Under the pieces are notes generated by a model. That model was not told where the DNA came from and searched no databases. It saw only the letters and a list, made by a program, of their open reading frames with translations. DNA of 64,000 bases, taken from positions 372,001 to 436,000 of the forward strand of contig JABVXU010000004.1 of assembly GCA_013365365.1 (NCBI GenBank), given 5' to 3'. Origin of the DNA: Cruorifilaria tuberocauda. Its lineage: Eukaryota > Nematoda > Chromadorea > Rhabditida > Onchocercidae. Made by a program: the position numbers and the translations under genes. Shown in pieces: positions 1 to 13,700 of this stretch (positions within the stretch are counted from its first letter, which is position 1; each line of letters begins with the position of its first letter).

Positions 1-1354
1 TTTTTCCCATGATTTTTCCAGTTGCAATAGTTCTTACAATTTCTGAGACAAATATTCATGAAAATGAGATAATTTTGAATAAAAATGCGCTCTTAATGAA
101 ACAAGAGTAACCATTTCAAAAATTTCGGTAAAGCAGCAGTCCGTAAGAATTTAGAGAATGAGAAAGGAAATCGAAATCTAGTAATATTAGTTATAATTTT
201 AATTGGAATCGATGATGTGAGGTTATGAAAAGAAAAGCGTCATGGTTTTTGTATGATTTCGATACGCTTAAGACTTGCTTAGTAGAAAAGTGATCGTCTG
301 CGACAAGGATTTCAAAGCTCCTATTATCGTTCAAATATTTCAGGATTCATATTTGCTGACTTGTATTTTTGTAAATTGTTCTAATAGATGAATGATGTTA
401 TCATTCTATAAAATTAAAGTTATAAATTACTCGAGTTTGTTACAGTTTCAGATTTCCACTGCATATTCTCTATTGCTACATTAAACGATTATAATACAAA
501 AGAATCGGCATTTTAAATGTATTGAAGTCTGAAAATTTTTATCACTGTAATTAATTTGATAGTGATAAAGATTCAATTTCCTACTTATTTACACGAATTC
601 CCTTTGAGTAATGAAATATCGTAGAAACAGTTTGAATCAGTCATCTGAACCAAAGAAATGAACAGCTGTCCTATTTCTATGAGCCAAATTTTATAAACGC
701 AATAAAAACTGGACCATATCATGAGTGATGACAACTTCAGATTTGAATAACTGATCTATCTCTAACACTTCTAATTTGCATGTCCACATATGGATAGAAA
801 GGAAGAGAAAGAAATATCAAGAATTATCTTGCTTACTCACCAAGAATTATTCAGCGCACTAAGTAACGATGACTTACTTATTTAAATAGGAGGAATAACT
901 GCTGGTAAGAGTAAACGCTTCACATCAGAAAAATTAAGCCGAATTGCAAAACGTGTAAGTTTAGCTCTTATAAGCAGCAGTTGTTGAAGGAGGTAGCAAA
1001 GTTCTGTTCCCCCCTCCCACTGAAAGCGAAAGTGCACATGGTGGGATGACGACAATTCTCTATGGAAATGAAATGAGGACAGAAACAGAACAGTGATTTA
1101 ATGGATCGCTGTGAAATATTTGATCCCACAATGAATTTGTCGCCTAACATGCTTGAATGAGTAAAGTAAATTAAAAGATGCTAATGGGAACGATGTAAGA
1201 TGAATTTTGAAGGGAAGTGGAATGAGGGATAGCTGAAGAGGTAGTCTGGAAGCCTAAAATGCGTTCAGTTTTTGTCATTCAGTTCATTGTGTCCATTTCA
1301 TTTCCCGTTTTTATTCACTCTTTACGTTCACTTTTTGTCGTGCTTCATGTTGCC

Positions 1355-1364
1355 GCACATGTGC
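1355..1364. promoter_or_regulatory. Perfect 10-bp palindrome containing an E-box
   Basis: GCACATGTGC is a perfect palindrome with a CANNTG E-box core. It lies about 385 bp upstream of the RalGAP alpha start codon, inside a locally GC-richer patch. E-boxes are bound by bHLH factors, but a 6-bp core is common by chance, so a regulatory role is only a suggestion. Confidence 0.2.
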
Positions 1365-1407
1365 CAACTGGCCCACGGATTAGCATCAAAAGTTTAATTA
1401 GAAATGA

Positions 1408-1469
1408 ATTAGATGCTGATTACTTATAGTGATTAGATGCTGATTACTTGTAGTGATTACTTATAGTGG
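1408..1469. repeat. 24-bp tandem repeat, about 2.5 copies
   Basis: Units at 1408-1431 and 1432-1455 differ by one base (CTTATAG versus CTTGTAG). A partial third copy runs to about 1469. This is a simple local duplication in intergenic DNA. Confidence 0.8.
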
Positions 1470-1748
1470 TAAGTGCTACTATGCAGTAGAGATAGTATAT
1501 CAAGCTCTAATATTGTTAAAGTGAACGCATTCTAGTGGTCACCAAGAGGTCCATTTTAGAGTATCAAGTCTTCGTGGTCGTTTATGTCGTTGCATTTACT
1601 TGGATGTTTTTTTCCTTATACGAATATTTCTCAAATTACGTTTCTGAGGATAATTGATTGGTACCTGTGAAGCAGTTTTTTAACGTTCGTCTTTTATCAT
1701 GCATCTCTGCAGTAAAATTGAACAAGTTTGCGCATTATAGAATAAAAA

Positions 1749-4700
1749 ATGTTCGTTCGTAAAGTGAAGTCGGCAGATTTTACAGCGTCTTTGCAACGCT
1801 TTGCCGATCTTCACCGCGATTCTGCATCACGAGTCAAACATCTCAAACTTGCTCTCGATGCTCTTTGCATCCAGGTTGATTTTTCATCGTTCAGTTTTGA
1901 ATTTTGAAACATATGACAGGAATTATTAAAAGCATATTTTTATAGCATGTTTTTCTTCATGTGAATGAAGTCAGGAGTTATCTTTTCATAGATCCTATCA
2001 ATTTTGATTACCATTTATTTAAAAATAAGTAATCTTTTCAAACTTACCCATTTTTCCATCTGTATTGTGAGGTAAAATTTCGTTTTAAACAACTCTAGGA
2101 ACGTCTGATGTCAATTGTTAGTATTAAAAATTTGAAGCAAGAGTTCTACTTCAGGTTTACGCCTAAATTTTTCTAGGACAGGAGGCAGTTTATGGAAGAT
2201 TATAGTTTCGAAATGTTCCATCTGGTTGATGAATTGTTGCTACAAGCTGATCTTACACAAACGGTTCATTCAGTTCTTGAAGCAGAATCAGCCTTGTGGA
2301 CACTCGAACAATTACTGTGCTTTGCACCAGGATTAGTTGGAAGTGGTATATATCTGCTTGTCTCTTATTACATTTAGACTTTTTTGTTCTTAAATCTGAA
2401 AATTCATACAACATCCAAATCCTAATTTTTGTTTTTCTAGGCTGGCAAAAGCATGCCATCGAGTATGTCCTGAAAAAAGCTCTGTTTCCACATAATTTGT
2501 TAGCCGTAAGAAAAATCGCGTTGCGTCTATTTATTATTTGGTACCAGAGTTTGGCCATGTACAGTAATAATACTTCGCAGTTAGATATCGTTTTTCAATG
2601 TCTTCTTCCGCATTTCCCTTTAAGGTTCGTTAATCTCTGTTCATAGGTTCGTAATTCTTTGTTCGTAAGGTTCGTAAATCTTGTTCACTTTTTCATTTTT
2701 TTTTTGTAGAATTTTCAGTAGTTTTCTTATATTGTGGAAATTAAATAGTTTGATTTGTTTTTGTTAAATAATTCCAATTAACTCATTTTCAGGAATAATT
2801 TGTCTACTGAAAATATTTTACATAATTATTGTCAATCAACCACAAGTATCGTAGGGCCAGGACCTATCCGCAGTTCACCACTTGTATGTAATCCGAATAA
2901 CACTGTACCGAGTGTGAAGGAAAAATCACAGTTACTTCAGGTAATTCAATAATTATAATGAAAAGCATGAAGTCGCAATTAAATATAAATATTGTCATTA
3001 TTATTATTTAAGGAGAAATTCTGGAAATGATGGAATTCAAAAGTTTCGAAAAGCTTCTTTTTAGGTGTATCTTGATAAGTTTCTTGAATATTGTACACGG
3101 GAAACGATTCGAATCGAATGGAATGACGAAAATATTCGTCTAGAGTGTGCAAAATTTATTCTGGATCGAGTTATTGTTCTTTATATTTATGAAATATTTC
3201 CTGATATAGAAACTAATGGTGTAGATATTTATGGTGGGTGGGAGGGTAGCGAAGGACAGATAGATATTCGCGATACCGCCGATCCTGTAGTAATTGCACG
3301 ATATTGGCTCATCAGGTTCGTTGAAATATTTCTGTGAATATCTTCTAACTTAATTGTTCTTCAAGCTTTTCATTTGTTTCAAGTTCCCTTTTCACCTCTT
3401 TTCTTTCCCTTATTAAACACATCGATTATAATAATATTTAAGTCTATTCATACTATTCTTCTCTGAAAAAAAACTCGAAGTTGAAAATTTAAGGCTATAC
3501 TACCTTACCTATTCATAGGTGGATTGCAACAGTTGCGCTTACAACTAGTAATGATTTAGCTGCAACGGGTCATCTTCTATATCGGAAAGCTTTGTTTTCC
3601 AGTCGCAAAGCAACGAATACGCTTCTAACACTTTTAAAAGAAGCTGTAATGCTACCACTACCATGTTCGAATGTTATTCATAAAGTAGGTTTTACATCTT
3701 TCCTTCGTAAATCTTTTCAATATTATATTCAGATTAAATAACTCGCATATGTATTTTGATTGTTTGATAGTAATTTGAATATATTAGCGTAAAAGCAATC
3801 ATTTTGTTCTTTTCACGAAGATTAGAATCATTCGGGTATCTTATATATATTTCTAGTAATGGAATTTAACTGTGTCCTTTTTCAGTTTTGCATTCTTCTG
3901 AAGAATTGCAAGTGATTAACTTTAGCATAACGAGATAAATTATACTTCATTGAGGTGTAGGTTTAGAGTCTATGTAGTGGCTTCTTTTTTTTGCCATTGA
4001 TAAATTTATTTTCATGTTGTTTAATGCATAAATCTTATTGTGTATATCACTCATTTTCAAGACTTATTTAAGAAACAAGAACTGATTCTAGTATATGCTC
4101 AGAAGATTCAATGGATTTCTGTTTTCAGGTCTTTTCTTTGATCAGTACATGGTTGTTGCAACGGAATTTACCTCCTTTTATTGATCAAGGAGGAATTGCG
4201 ATTGAATCATTATCTCTTTTGCTCATTCATTTTCTTACTTCATTTTTTCACAGTCCATACTTATCGGCAGCTGGTGAACGCTTGTCATCTGCCATTTCTT
4301 TGACGCAAAGCCTACTACAAACAACTCGCGATCTGTCCAATCCTTCAACACTTCTGCCAAATTCACTGTCAACTAGAGTATGGTGCGAACTGATCAAAAG
4401 CCTTGCAGATGGCGTACGCACTGTTACTTCCAGGTTTTAGACCATTTTTCCTTCTTGTCTTTCTAGTCATTACTGCATCAAATTTTGTTGTGCTTGAAAA
4501 AAATTGGTGTTCTTCGATTATTTGTTATGGTTGTTAGATCCTTATTTCAGATCTGACGCTTATGGACGTGCAACTTCTGGTGTTTTGGCACAGAATCTTC
4601 TTGGTATCATCGTTTTCGTTCGAGCCATAAGTGGTTAGTCAGTTATTCATCCGAAGTCTGTTAAATTTGGAAAATAAATTGTTCTTTTAGTGACCTTTAA

Positions 4701-7700
4701 CACTTTGTCCGATATATATTACATAGACCGAATTCTCAGATTTGCTATTTAAAATTTGTTTTAGGTATTGAAATTGAAGAAAGAGTATGGGATGATGTGC
4801 TTGCTGTATTCCAATCTGGTTGTTGGATGCAAATGATTGAACAGTGGAGTCGAGTAGTCGATAGCGTTACACGTGCGCTTGTCCTGAATCTTTTTGAAGT
4901 TGATGTTGCTCCACCTCTTCAATCGGTTATTTTTGAGGAATTTTGAAGCAAATCGTTGCTAAGAGATGACAAGACCAATTAATTGTTTTATGATATTATT
5001 TTAGATTTCACATCAAATAATCAAACGAGTAAAAAGTAATGAAACGACAACTACTCAGGAAGATGAAAATACAGAGTTCGCAGAAGAAACTAGATCCGAA
5101 AGCGACAGCTTTGGCGAGGATGAAAATACACAATTCACTTCAGTAGTACAGGTTGCGTTTATTAGCTTTGGATTTTTCTTTTGGCAAAGTTGTGCCGTCT
5201 TACTTATATTGCTTCCTTCTTATTGACAGTTCTTTGCTGTAAAGTAAAATAAGAGGTAATAAGTTCAACAAAAAATGAATCAAGTTAAAGCGTAATTTAT
5301 TCCTATTCTCATACTTTACTAATCAAATTACGAAGTAATTTTCTTTGAAAATGCGACAACATTATTTACATCTTTAAATCCTGGTATTCATTGCAATACT
5401 TATTTTCACTGGTCTTTTTCTTTTCACTCAATAGAATTTTGAGTTATTCATACTGAAAGTACTTCAGCTGTTTAGATTTAATCATATATCAGATAAATAT
5501 TAAATCAATAAGAAAAATAAATATGGTCAAAATATATAAAGGAAATATTGCTGCAGTGCTTTACAATTTTTCTTAACTCATAGATACATCTAGCTAAATT
5601 ATCAGTAAAGATAGTCATAATTTATCACAACTTTGTAGTACTATTTAAGGTATTTATAGTTTTGCAATAAATAGTTTATAGTATCTTTGGTATACTTTAT
5701 AGTATCTTTGATCAGATTTTCATTGCTATCAATTTTCGTAATAATTCTTCAGGAAGAGTGGCAATTGCATAATTATTTTAGGATTAGAACAGAAAATTGA
5801 TTGTAAGGAAAGTCGATTATACCAGTAAAATAAATTTTATCTTTTTATTTTTTTCACGATTGTTTAAAATTCGGAGTTCTTCGTCCTGTCTTTTATATAC
5901 ACATCTTAATCTAATTATTTTCATACGGACTGTATCCAAGTATTTCCATTTTCAACACATTGTTTGTTCACTAGTTCTTCAACTTTTTTAAACAGTTTTT
6001 TTCTTTAAGCTGTTTTTAAAAAGTTTTTTACATAGTGAATGTGAATTGAGTTTTTCGCATTAGAATACGATCTTTTAATTTGGATTTGGATTTTTTTATT
6101 TTTTTTCTTTATACTTGATAATTAGAGATATGACCTTTCTCACTCATGATAAGTCTTCAAGCGAATTATTTTCTTTCGATAACTAAACTCCCTTTCTATT
6201 TTTAAAGTCCCTAAACCGAGTGAGTATAGCTTTGCATGTCTGTATCAAGATATTCCGTATTTATCCAGCCGATTGATGGTAGATACGATTGCATCATCCA
6301 ATCGTCCAATGTGCTGCTGTTATCATCTATTCATATGATATCGTTCCAGTTTGAAATGGAATAGTCAGATAGTATTTTTACCAAGATCCACAGATATTAA
6401 TAGCATTTCCCTCTTGAACTTTTAGCTGCCGTTTTCAGATGTATCAAATGTAATGCTCCTTTTATCGTTATTTTATCAAAAAGCTAAAGTTACTTTGAAA
6501 GCATAATATTCTTAACATTGTAGTAAAATTTTCTTGTTTTGATTGTTTTTTTTACAGTGAAAGGAAAGAAATTAACTTGCTAATTGAGCAGAGTAAGTTC
6601 TTTCTTCTCGTTAAATTTGTGTTTTTATGGATCGTAGACTACTTATCTTATTAATTCTTTATCATAATTTATATACCGCCTATGTACATATGTAGTGCAT
6701 CATTTTATCGCTTTTTAACTGCTTTACTTATATATTCATTGTTTTCCATATGGCATCCTTAATGTCCTACTTTTCGAAAGCAGAATCTAAAAAGAATTTC
6801 TGTCATTCATTTGTATTGAAGAACGTTGCCATGTGATTTTCGATCAAATAACAATTTATGAAGAATTTGTAATAGATCACAGAGTAACTTCAGGGAAATA
6901 AATCAAGTGTAATAGACATTTAACATATTTTATATCTAGTATATTTCTTATATATTTTTTTTAGTTCCCTTATTTTGAATTTCAGAGCATCAGCGTATAT
7001 TCAATTTTCTAACTATTTATAATACAATATATTACAAAATTATATTGGTGAATACCACCACTTTCTTAAGTATAACTTTTTCCAATTTTCATTTTTAGAA
7101 TCATAGTAAAATATAATAAAAATTATTATAAAAATTGTCAATATTAAATGTCGACTTATTTGAACATTTTTTTCTAATCTTATACGTATATAATCCTTTG
7201 TCAGCTATACATCGCCGATGTCTCATTCTTAGTGTTTTGCAAAGCTTTTTAAAAGGTTTTTAATTCAGTATATACCAAAATTCGAAGCGTGATTAGCATG
7301 TCATCACTTAATAACGACTTGAAAATAAAGCTTTTTTTCATTTACAATATAATATTGAAAAAAAATCATCTTACTTACTGCGTATTGTATAAAACATAAG
7401 TTAATAATAAATCTTTTCTGGCCTTGTATTGCGTTTTCAATCTCTTCTGCATAATTCACCTCTTCACATCGAAAGATATCTTTTTGAATTTGTCTGATGG
7501 ACAGAATAATTTCATGGAAAATCTATCACCATCATTATCTCAATATTAGCTAAATGTACACTTCATTTTTGATTAAAGATCGAAGCATTTAATATCATAC
7601 ATTTTTCATGTAGTTTTTATCAATTTCTTTCGGCATATTATATTCATTTTTTGACAATACATGCAACACCGTTTTTTTAACTCAAAAAATTTTTGAATTT

Positions 7701-10700
7701 TAAACTTTTTGTTGGCGATCTCCTGTGATCGTGACAAGATTGAGAGTATTCTTTCTTTATAGGTTTCAGGAACTTTCTGTTTGCATGGAATCAAATTGCT
7801 GGCTTTTGTGGCAGGCAGAGGTTACCATTTTCACAATGTTAATTAAGATCAAGAGATTTTATTACTTTTCGTTTTCATCATAATTCTATCGACCAAAGTT
7901 GTAAACAAGAAGTACACAATTTTTGTTTATAATACTAAAACCAGAACATAGCATTTCAAATTTCTTCAGATTTCCCCACGATTTTTATCGAAATTTGTAA
8001 TTATCTTTCGTGCAGTTGTCTTTCTTAAATTATTAGGAGTTAAATTATATTTTCTATCGTAAAAAATATGCATATATTGATTGTATTGTTCGCCATTTCT
8101 ATTGTCGCTCAGCAGTGTTACTACCATTACATTATCGTTACAATTAACTTGCTCTCTGGACTTTTTATCGAATATTTTACATAGATTTTTTCAAATTTTT
8201 TGCCTGTGGCCAGTGAGCAGGAAATTTATAGATATTATTTTATTATAATGTGGCTTCCAGTTTCATCCCTTTTAGTTATTAAAGCATATTTTTGATTCGT
8301 ATTGTCTTAAAATAGTTTATCAAACAGCTGCATTTTCTCAAGTTCATCATTTTTCTTGTAATGGTTCGGTTTTGTATTAAATCCTAATATTTTATTGCTT
8401 TATTTTTCGCTATGACTGTAAATTATATTGCAAACGCTATACTTTTCTTTGCAGTTTCTGAAATGTGATTCTTTATTTCTACTTTTTAACCCTATTCTTG
8501 TTTCACTTCAGCATTTTTCTAAAGTCAGTGTTCCGTATTTGTGGCAAAGATTTTAATGACAAAGTATTACTGTTTCTAAGTGTTTGTATCTATGCTATGT
8601 GTTTTTATTTGGAATAGTGATAAGATAGTTGATAGCTTTTTAATATTCAGTAGTACAGGTGATATTTTTTTAGTTAATTTTTTTGCTCTAGTTGGATGTG
8701 ACTTGTGTTTCTATGCTGCTTATATTGATTTTTGGTCTTATTTTCCATCTTAACCATCAGGTCCTCTACTTTGTCACGAATGCTATATAACGGTTTGTTT
8801 GACTCCTTTTGATTTATTAATTAGCGGTACTTCATTATCATTATTATTATAATTGTTATCATTATATAGTTTTTATTTGGAATATTAGTGATAGGATAAT
8901 TAATATATCTTAAATATATCTGAAATCTTTTTTGTTTTAAAAGTTAAAAAAGAAGTTTTGAAAAAGTAAAGAAAAAAAGACTTTTTCAACTGTTGATTGG
9001 ATTCTTTCTTTCAGAATAAATCAAATTTCAGTGTTGTAATATCAGATTTTTCTCCAAAATTAATTCATTTCATTTTTTCCGGATTTCGTCCTCCGCGGTG
9101 TTTTGTCTTCCTGAGTTGTCTTCCTGTTCTTTTCTTTTCGAAGTGACGTTTTTTAATGATTAGCAATTGAAATATGATGTTTCTGCTTGTTCTGTCCTTT
9201 CTTATCTATTTTATCATTGACTTTTCTCAGGGCGAGAAAAGATTTCTACTTCAGATTTATTTCAGATAAATTTCCCGAACTTCTCAGTTTTTTGGAGTTC
9301 CAGCAAAAAATGCGTATAGTTGAAAATTTAGGAGCTAATAATCATTTCGTGGAAATTTATGTACTAGAAGCTTTATTTTATAAGGCATGGTAGCAGTAGT
9401 AAGCAGCAATTGTTAATAATAATAACTGTATTGATTATAATAGGGATGCTTGTAAATTCATGACTATAAATTTCTTTATATGTATGTATGAAGAATCATG
9501 AGATATTCAAGAGAATCGTATTAAGGATTTTTTTTTCATTTTCATTTTCGTATGCTGGCTTAAATTTATAAATGAAGATCAACGCAGTTAAAGCATCATC
9601 GTCTATTCTAGTTTTGATTATCTTCAGCGATTTAGTTAAATAAAAGATTAAATCATATGGTTCTTAATGTTGAAAAAATGTTTCGAATTCTGCATTCGAT
9701 CTCAGTCTAATGATGATGTAATTATTAAGACATTTTAAAATTTCTTCTGGTAGATTCTTATGGATTCAGGTCTTTAGTTCCTGGCTGATGTTCATGGGAA
9801 CATACGAACAACAATAGAAAACTTAAAATTGTAGTATTGTGAATTGTTTTATGAACTATTTCAGATCGGTTATTATGTGCAATTTAATTGGATTAATTTT
9901 CAATTAGTGATTATGCTGTCTCTCATTATTATCAGAGCGAATATTCCTCATACATGTTTCCTTTCCCATTTCCATCGTTTGGAGTTGGCAGTGTTTCAAT
10001 AGTGATGTTTATTTAAAGATCTCTTTAGTAAAATTTATAATTACATTAGCCAGACATTACCGTTTATTACGAGTTTTGCAATATGTGCTGTCACTCATTA
10101 TTTCAACAAAACAATGAATGATTTCACTGCAACCATATTTTCAGTGGCTATCTTTTCTTGCTTGGAAAAGCAAATCTCGGAATTTCAACTGTAATTATTG
10201 TTTGCTTTTCTCTTCATGCTACTCCCCTCATTTTTGTTCAAGCTGTATTACCCGTCATTCATTCTTCCAATTTTCCAGGGCTATTTCTACGGCTCAGTGC
10301 AATTCATCTGATGAAGGTTTCAAAGAAGGCAGTGTTGAAATATTCATGTTCCATATATAAGTATTCAAAGTTATACTCTTATTCACTTTTCATTACAGAA
10401 AATGTTAAGTAATTTGCTTGGAGTTCGAGATTTATCTATTAAACTGAGCATATTTCTTCAATTATTTTTTGATTGCAAGATATTGCAGAAAACATAATAT
10501 TTTTATTCACTACAGTTTTCTTGGGACTGAATTATGAATTGCTGGAAAAATGCTGGAACAAATCAATAAAGTAATACTTATTAGTTCCAATATTTAACCA
10601 GAATACAAGGAAGTTTTTTGTTGGCTTTTCAGCTTTTTAATAGAATACGTAAATCAAGAAATCTGCGATTTTTGTATCCTGTTACTACGAATAGTACGAT

Positions 10701-13700
10701 TATAAGTAATGATTCTGGACGGTCTGATTTGTTGATGTATGTGTAGAGATTTATTTTTTCAAATAAAGTGATGATTGCTACTTTATGAGAGATAACGATT
10801 CGTATTACAAAAGATGGGATTATGTAAATGTAAAAGATAAATGACATCACTTCAATTACCAAGTAGAAAAAAGACGATTAAAAAAAATTCATTTTCATTA
10901 CATTTTCCGTCATTCATTTCCCAACGGTCCTGATACGCTATTTCAGAGATTGACTGGTAATATTGTCAAGTTATTGTTGATGTTTGGAAGTAATCCATTT
11001 ATTTGTATGCATGCCATGCATGTTTCCGTTTATAAGTCTTGGAAAGTTGAGATATAGAATGTGGTTGATCTGAAGCAGCAGTAATCCCATAAGAGGTGAT
11101 AGGAAACTAGGATCTTGGATTTTTGACTTCTCTTTTTTATATGTTTCTAATTAAGATGTATACAAATTAAAACAAGTATATTAGCTGGATATTCACTTAT
11201 CATATTATGCCCATTATGATGTGCATACATTAGTCTGTGATATTGGATTTGAGCAGAATTGATTTTCCCATATTCTAGCAGCTCCATTTCTTTCATTTCG
11301 TCTTTTTTGCTTTGTAGTTTGATTTAGATAGAAATGGCTGGGCATTGAAATATAAAGAAAATCAAACTGCAATCAGCTTTTCAGTCATCCATCGATAAAT
11401 TTGAATTTCTTCATTTCACTGATATCATTACTGATTTGTTAAGAATTAACTAGTGGTTTCACGCTACACGATGTGAGATTGGTAGCAGTTTCGTTACCAA
11501 GAAAAAAAAAACACTAGAAAGTATGCTTTCGTTGTATGTAAAAACTCTAAAAAAGTCCAATGAAAGAAATTTGTTTAATTCATTTGTTTGACGCAAATTT
11601 TCAGACTGTGAAGTAAAATTAATAGTGTGAATTTTGCAGACAAGTGGTGACGCAGTAGTATGGTTGAGAGTTTGGATGCGAATTGTTAATTTGGTTTCTC
11701 CGCTGCATACTTCCCATTCATATCTTGCTGTTCAGGTTATCCGTTTTTGCGCTACTTTAATTACAGTTGATGAAGTTGAACTGCTAGTGATTTTCAGCTG
11801 GTGAAAGTCGCATTTATTCCATTTCAGCTGATAAACATCTTTAAATTTTTTGTAAATTAAAGTTAAGTTTAAATTAATGCAAGTTTCGTTTCTTTGTAGC
11901 AATATTCTCATATTAGACCAAACAACTACCTCGATTTAAAATATACTTAAAAAAATTGAATTAAATTTGTTTAATTTGATTTAATTGGAAGATAAGTTTC
12001 CTAATTTAATATAATTGGCTTAGCACTCTCACATTGTTTTATGTGAAGTATGGTTTGGTTCTGTGCAGTCTTGGCATCGGTAATAATTTATTTCATCTTT
12101 CAGACTATTTCAAAAACTATCAATACTTTGCTTCGACTAAGTGGTACTGATGCGTTGATACATTGGATTTGCATCCGGCTGTTACTTCTCCCGCCTTCCG
12201 GGCAAATTCATTGTTTGTCGGCGTATTGCGCTGTTCTTTCAACTGTCAGTCCACCACCCCTTGTCGAGGTCATTTAGTTTATCATAATTTGTTTAAATAT
12301 TTGAATTCGAAAAATAGATTAGTGTCTAAATTCAGTTCGGGTTTAGAATCACACAGTAACATCCTCAAAGATACTATATCACTTCTTCATTTTTGTGTTT
12401 TTATTTTTTTTGCATATATTTTGAGTTTAATTGATTTTTTTTTCATGGTAATTAATGCGCTATGAATAGATTTTTCGATAAATCTTGAAATTCATATTCA
12501 AAAGTTTAAAATGCTTTGTACTTTATGTTTAATTTACACTGATGATAAAACTGAGAGACGGGAAAGCAGTAGACATAGGACTGGAGTATTTTACTGCTGT
12601 ATTATCTGTTCTTCATGGTAGCCTGAAGTAACGCATGTTCTCAGAGATCACAGTTCTACTGATGAATGTATAGAAGAAAATTCAGAAATTCAGTAAACCT
12701 ATAAGCCATGATATATTGTGGTAAATGCTATTTTTAACAGTCAGTTTTGTAGTATGAAGCTTGATATTTTATTAGAGCATTAGAAAAATTTAACATTTTA
12801 GAAATTTGATACCTAATATTTTTAAAGCAGTGATCTCCATTGCTGGGTCCAGAATTTTTTCTCCTCTTTTCTTCTTCCCTCAGTTTCCTTTAATTTTTTC
12901 CTTTTCTCCCATTTATTGTATTGTTTTGCATTTTTGAATCCATATTTTTGGATTTTTTAGCAATTTTAAAATATATGAATTCAGGCTTATATCTTACTAG
13001 CACTGTCTAGAGCGATTGTTTCCGATCGTTTTACTACTGTGTTAGAATACATGCCATTCATGTCCAAGGATTATCTTACTGTATTGGCACGTCCAGCTCT
13101 TAGCTCACTCACTCAACTCATTAAACAATCCAACTTTTCACCAAGAAGTGTTCAGGTTAGCTGCAGAATTTTAAAATTACCAAAATTATTGCTTGTTATC
13201 ATAGTAGCTAAGAGAGTTAAACAATACTAAAATATGCTTAAACTTTTTGGTCTTTTAAATTTTTTTCTGGGATTGTCTCAAATGACATTCTTTTTAACAT
13301 AAAACAATGTTGGGTAAATGTACAAATCGTATATCATTAAGAATGAAATGAAAATATTGCAGGTAGCCGCACTTCTTTCACCTGATCATGCTGTGGGTGA
13401 AACGCTGTTACTCAATTTGTTAGCACTGAATTCGAGTGAGGTGCCACTACAATCTTATTCATTGGCATTACATGCCTTGGCACTGTTAATCATTGAGCGT
13501 GCCGACACAAAGTTGATTACCGAAGTTATGAATCGTGTTTGTACTCTGAAAACTTCTTCAAGTTTGCTTCATGTGTTCTGTTCTGATTTGAATCAGTTGA
13601 AACAAATCGGTTTACGCGATAAGTTAGCTGCTATCTTGGAACAGGCACTGGACTTCGTATGTTCATCTATATTCCTTATTTATGGAAATATAGTGATTGG

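Larger units (their letters stand above)
1..1748. other. Intergenic, upstream of RalGAP alpha gene
   Basis: I see no supportable gene here. The stretch is AT-rich with scattered stops in all frames. It holds a 24-bp tandem repeat (1408-1455 plus a partial third copy to 1469) and a GC-richer patch around 1340-1380 that may be promoter sequence for the gene starting at 1749. An acceptor-like TATAG ends at 1740, eight bases before the start codon, which would fit spliced-leader addition. Confidence 0.5.

Noticed and set aside
968..1150. 60-codon minus-strand frame upstream of RalGAP alpha
   Set aside because: Cysteine/phenylalanine-rich with no splice context, no family resemblance and overlapping promoter-like sequence; best explained by chance.
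10118..10412. Overlapping open frames inside the 6.5-kb intron
   Set aside because: One part follows TTTCCAG and looks acidic, but neither frame fits the phase between exons 10 and 11, and no homology is visible.
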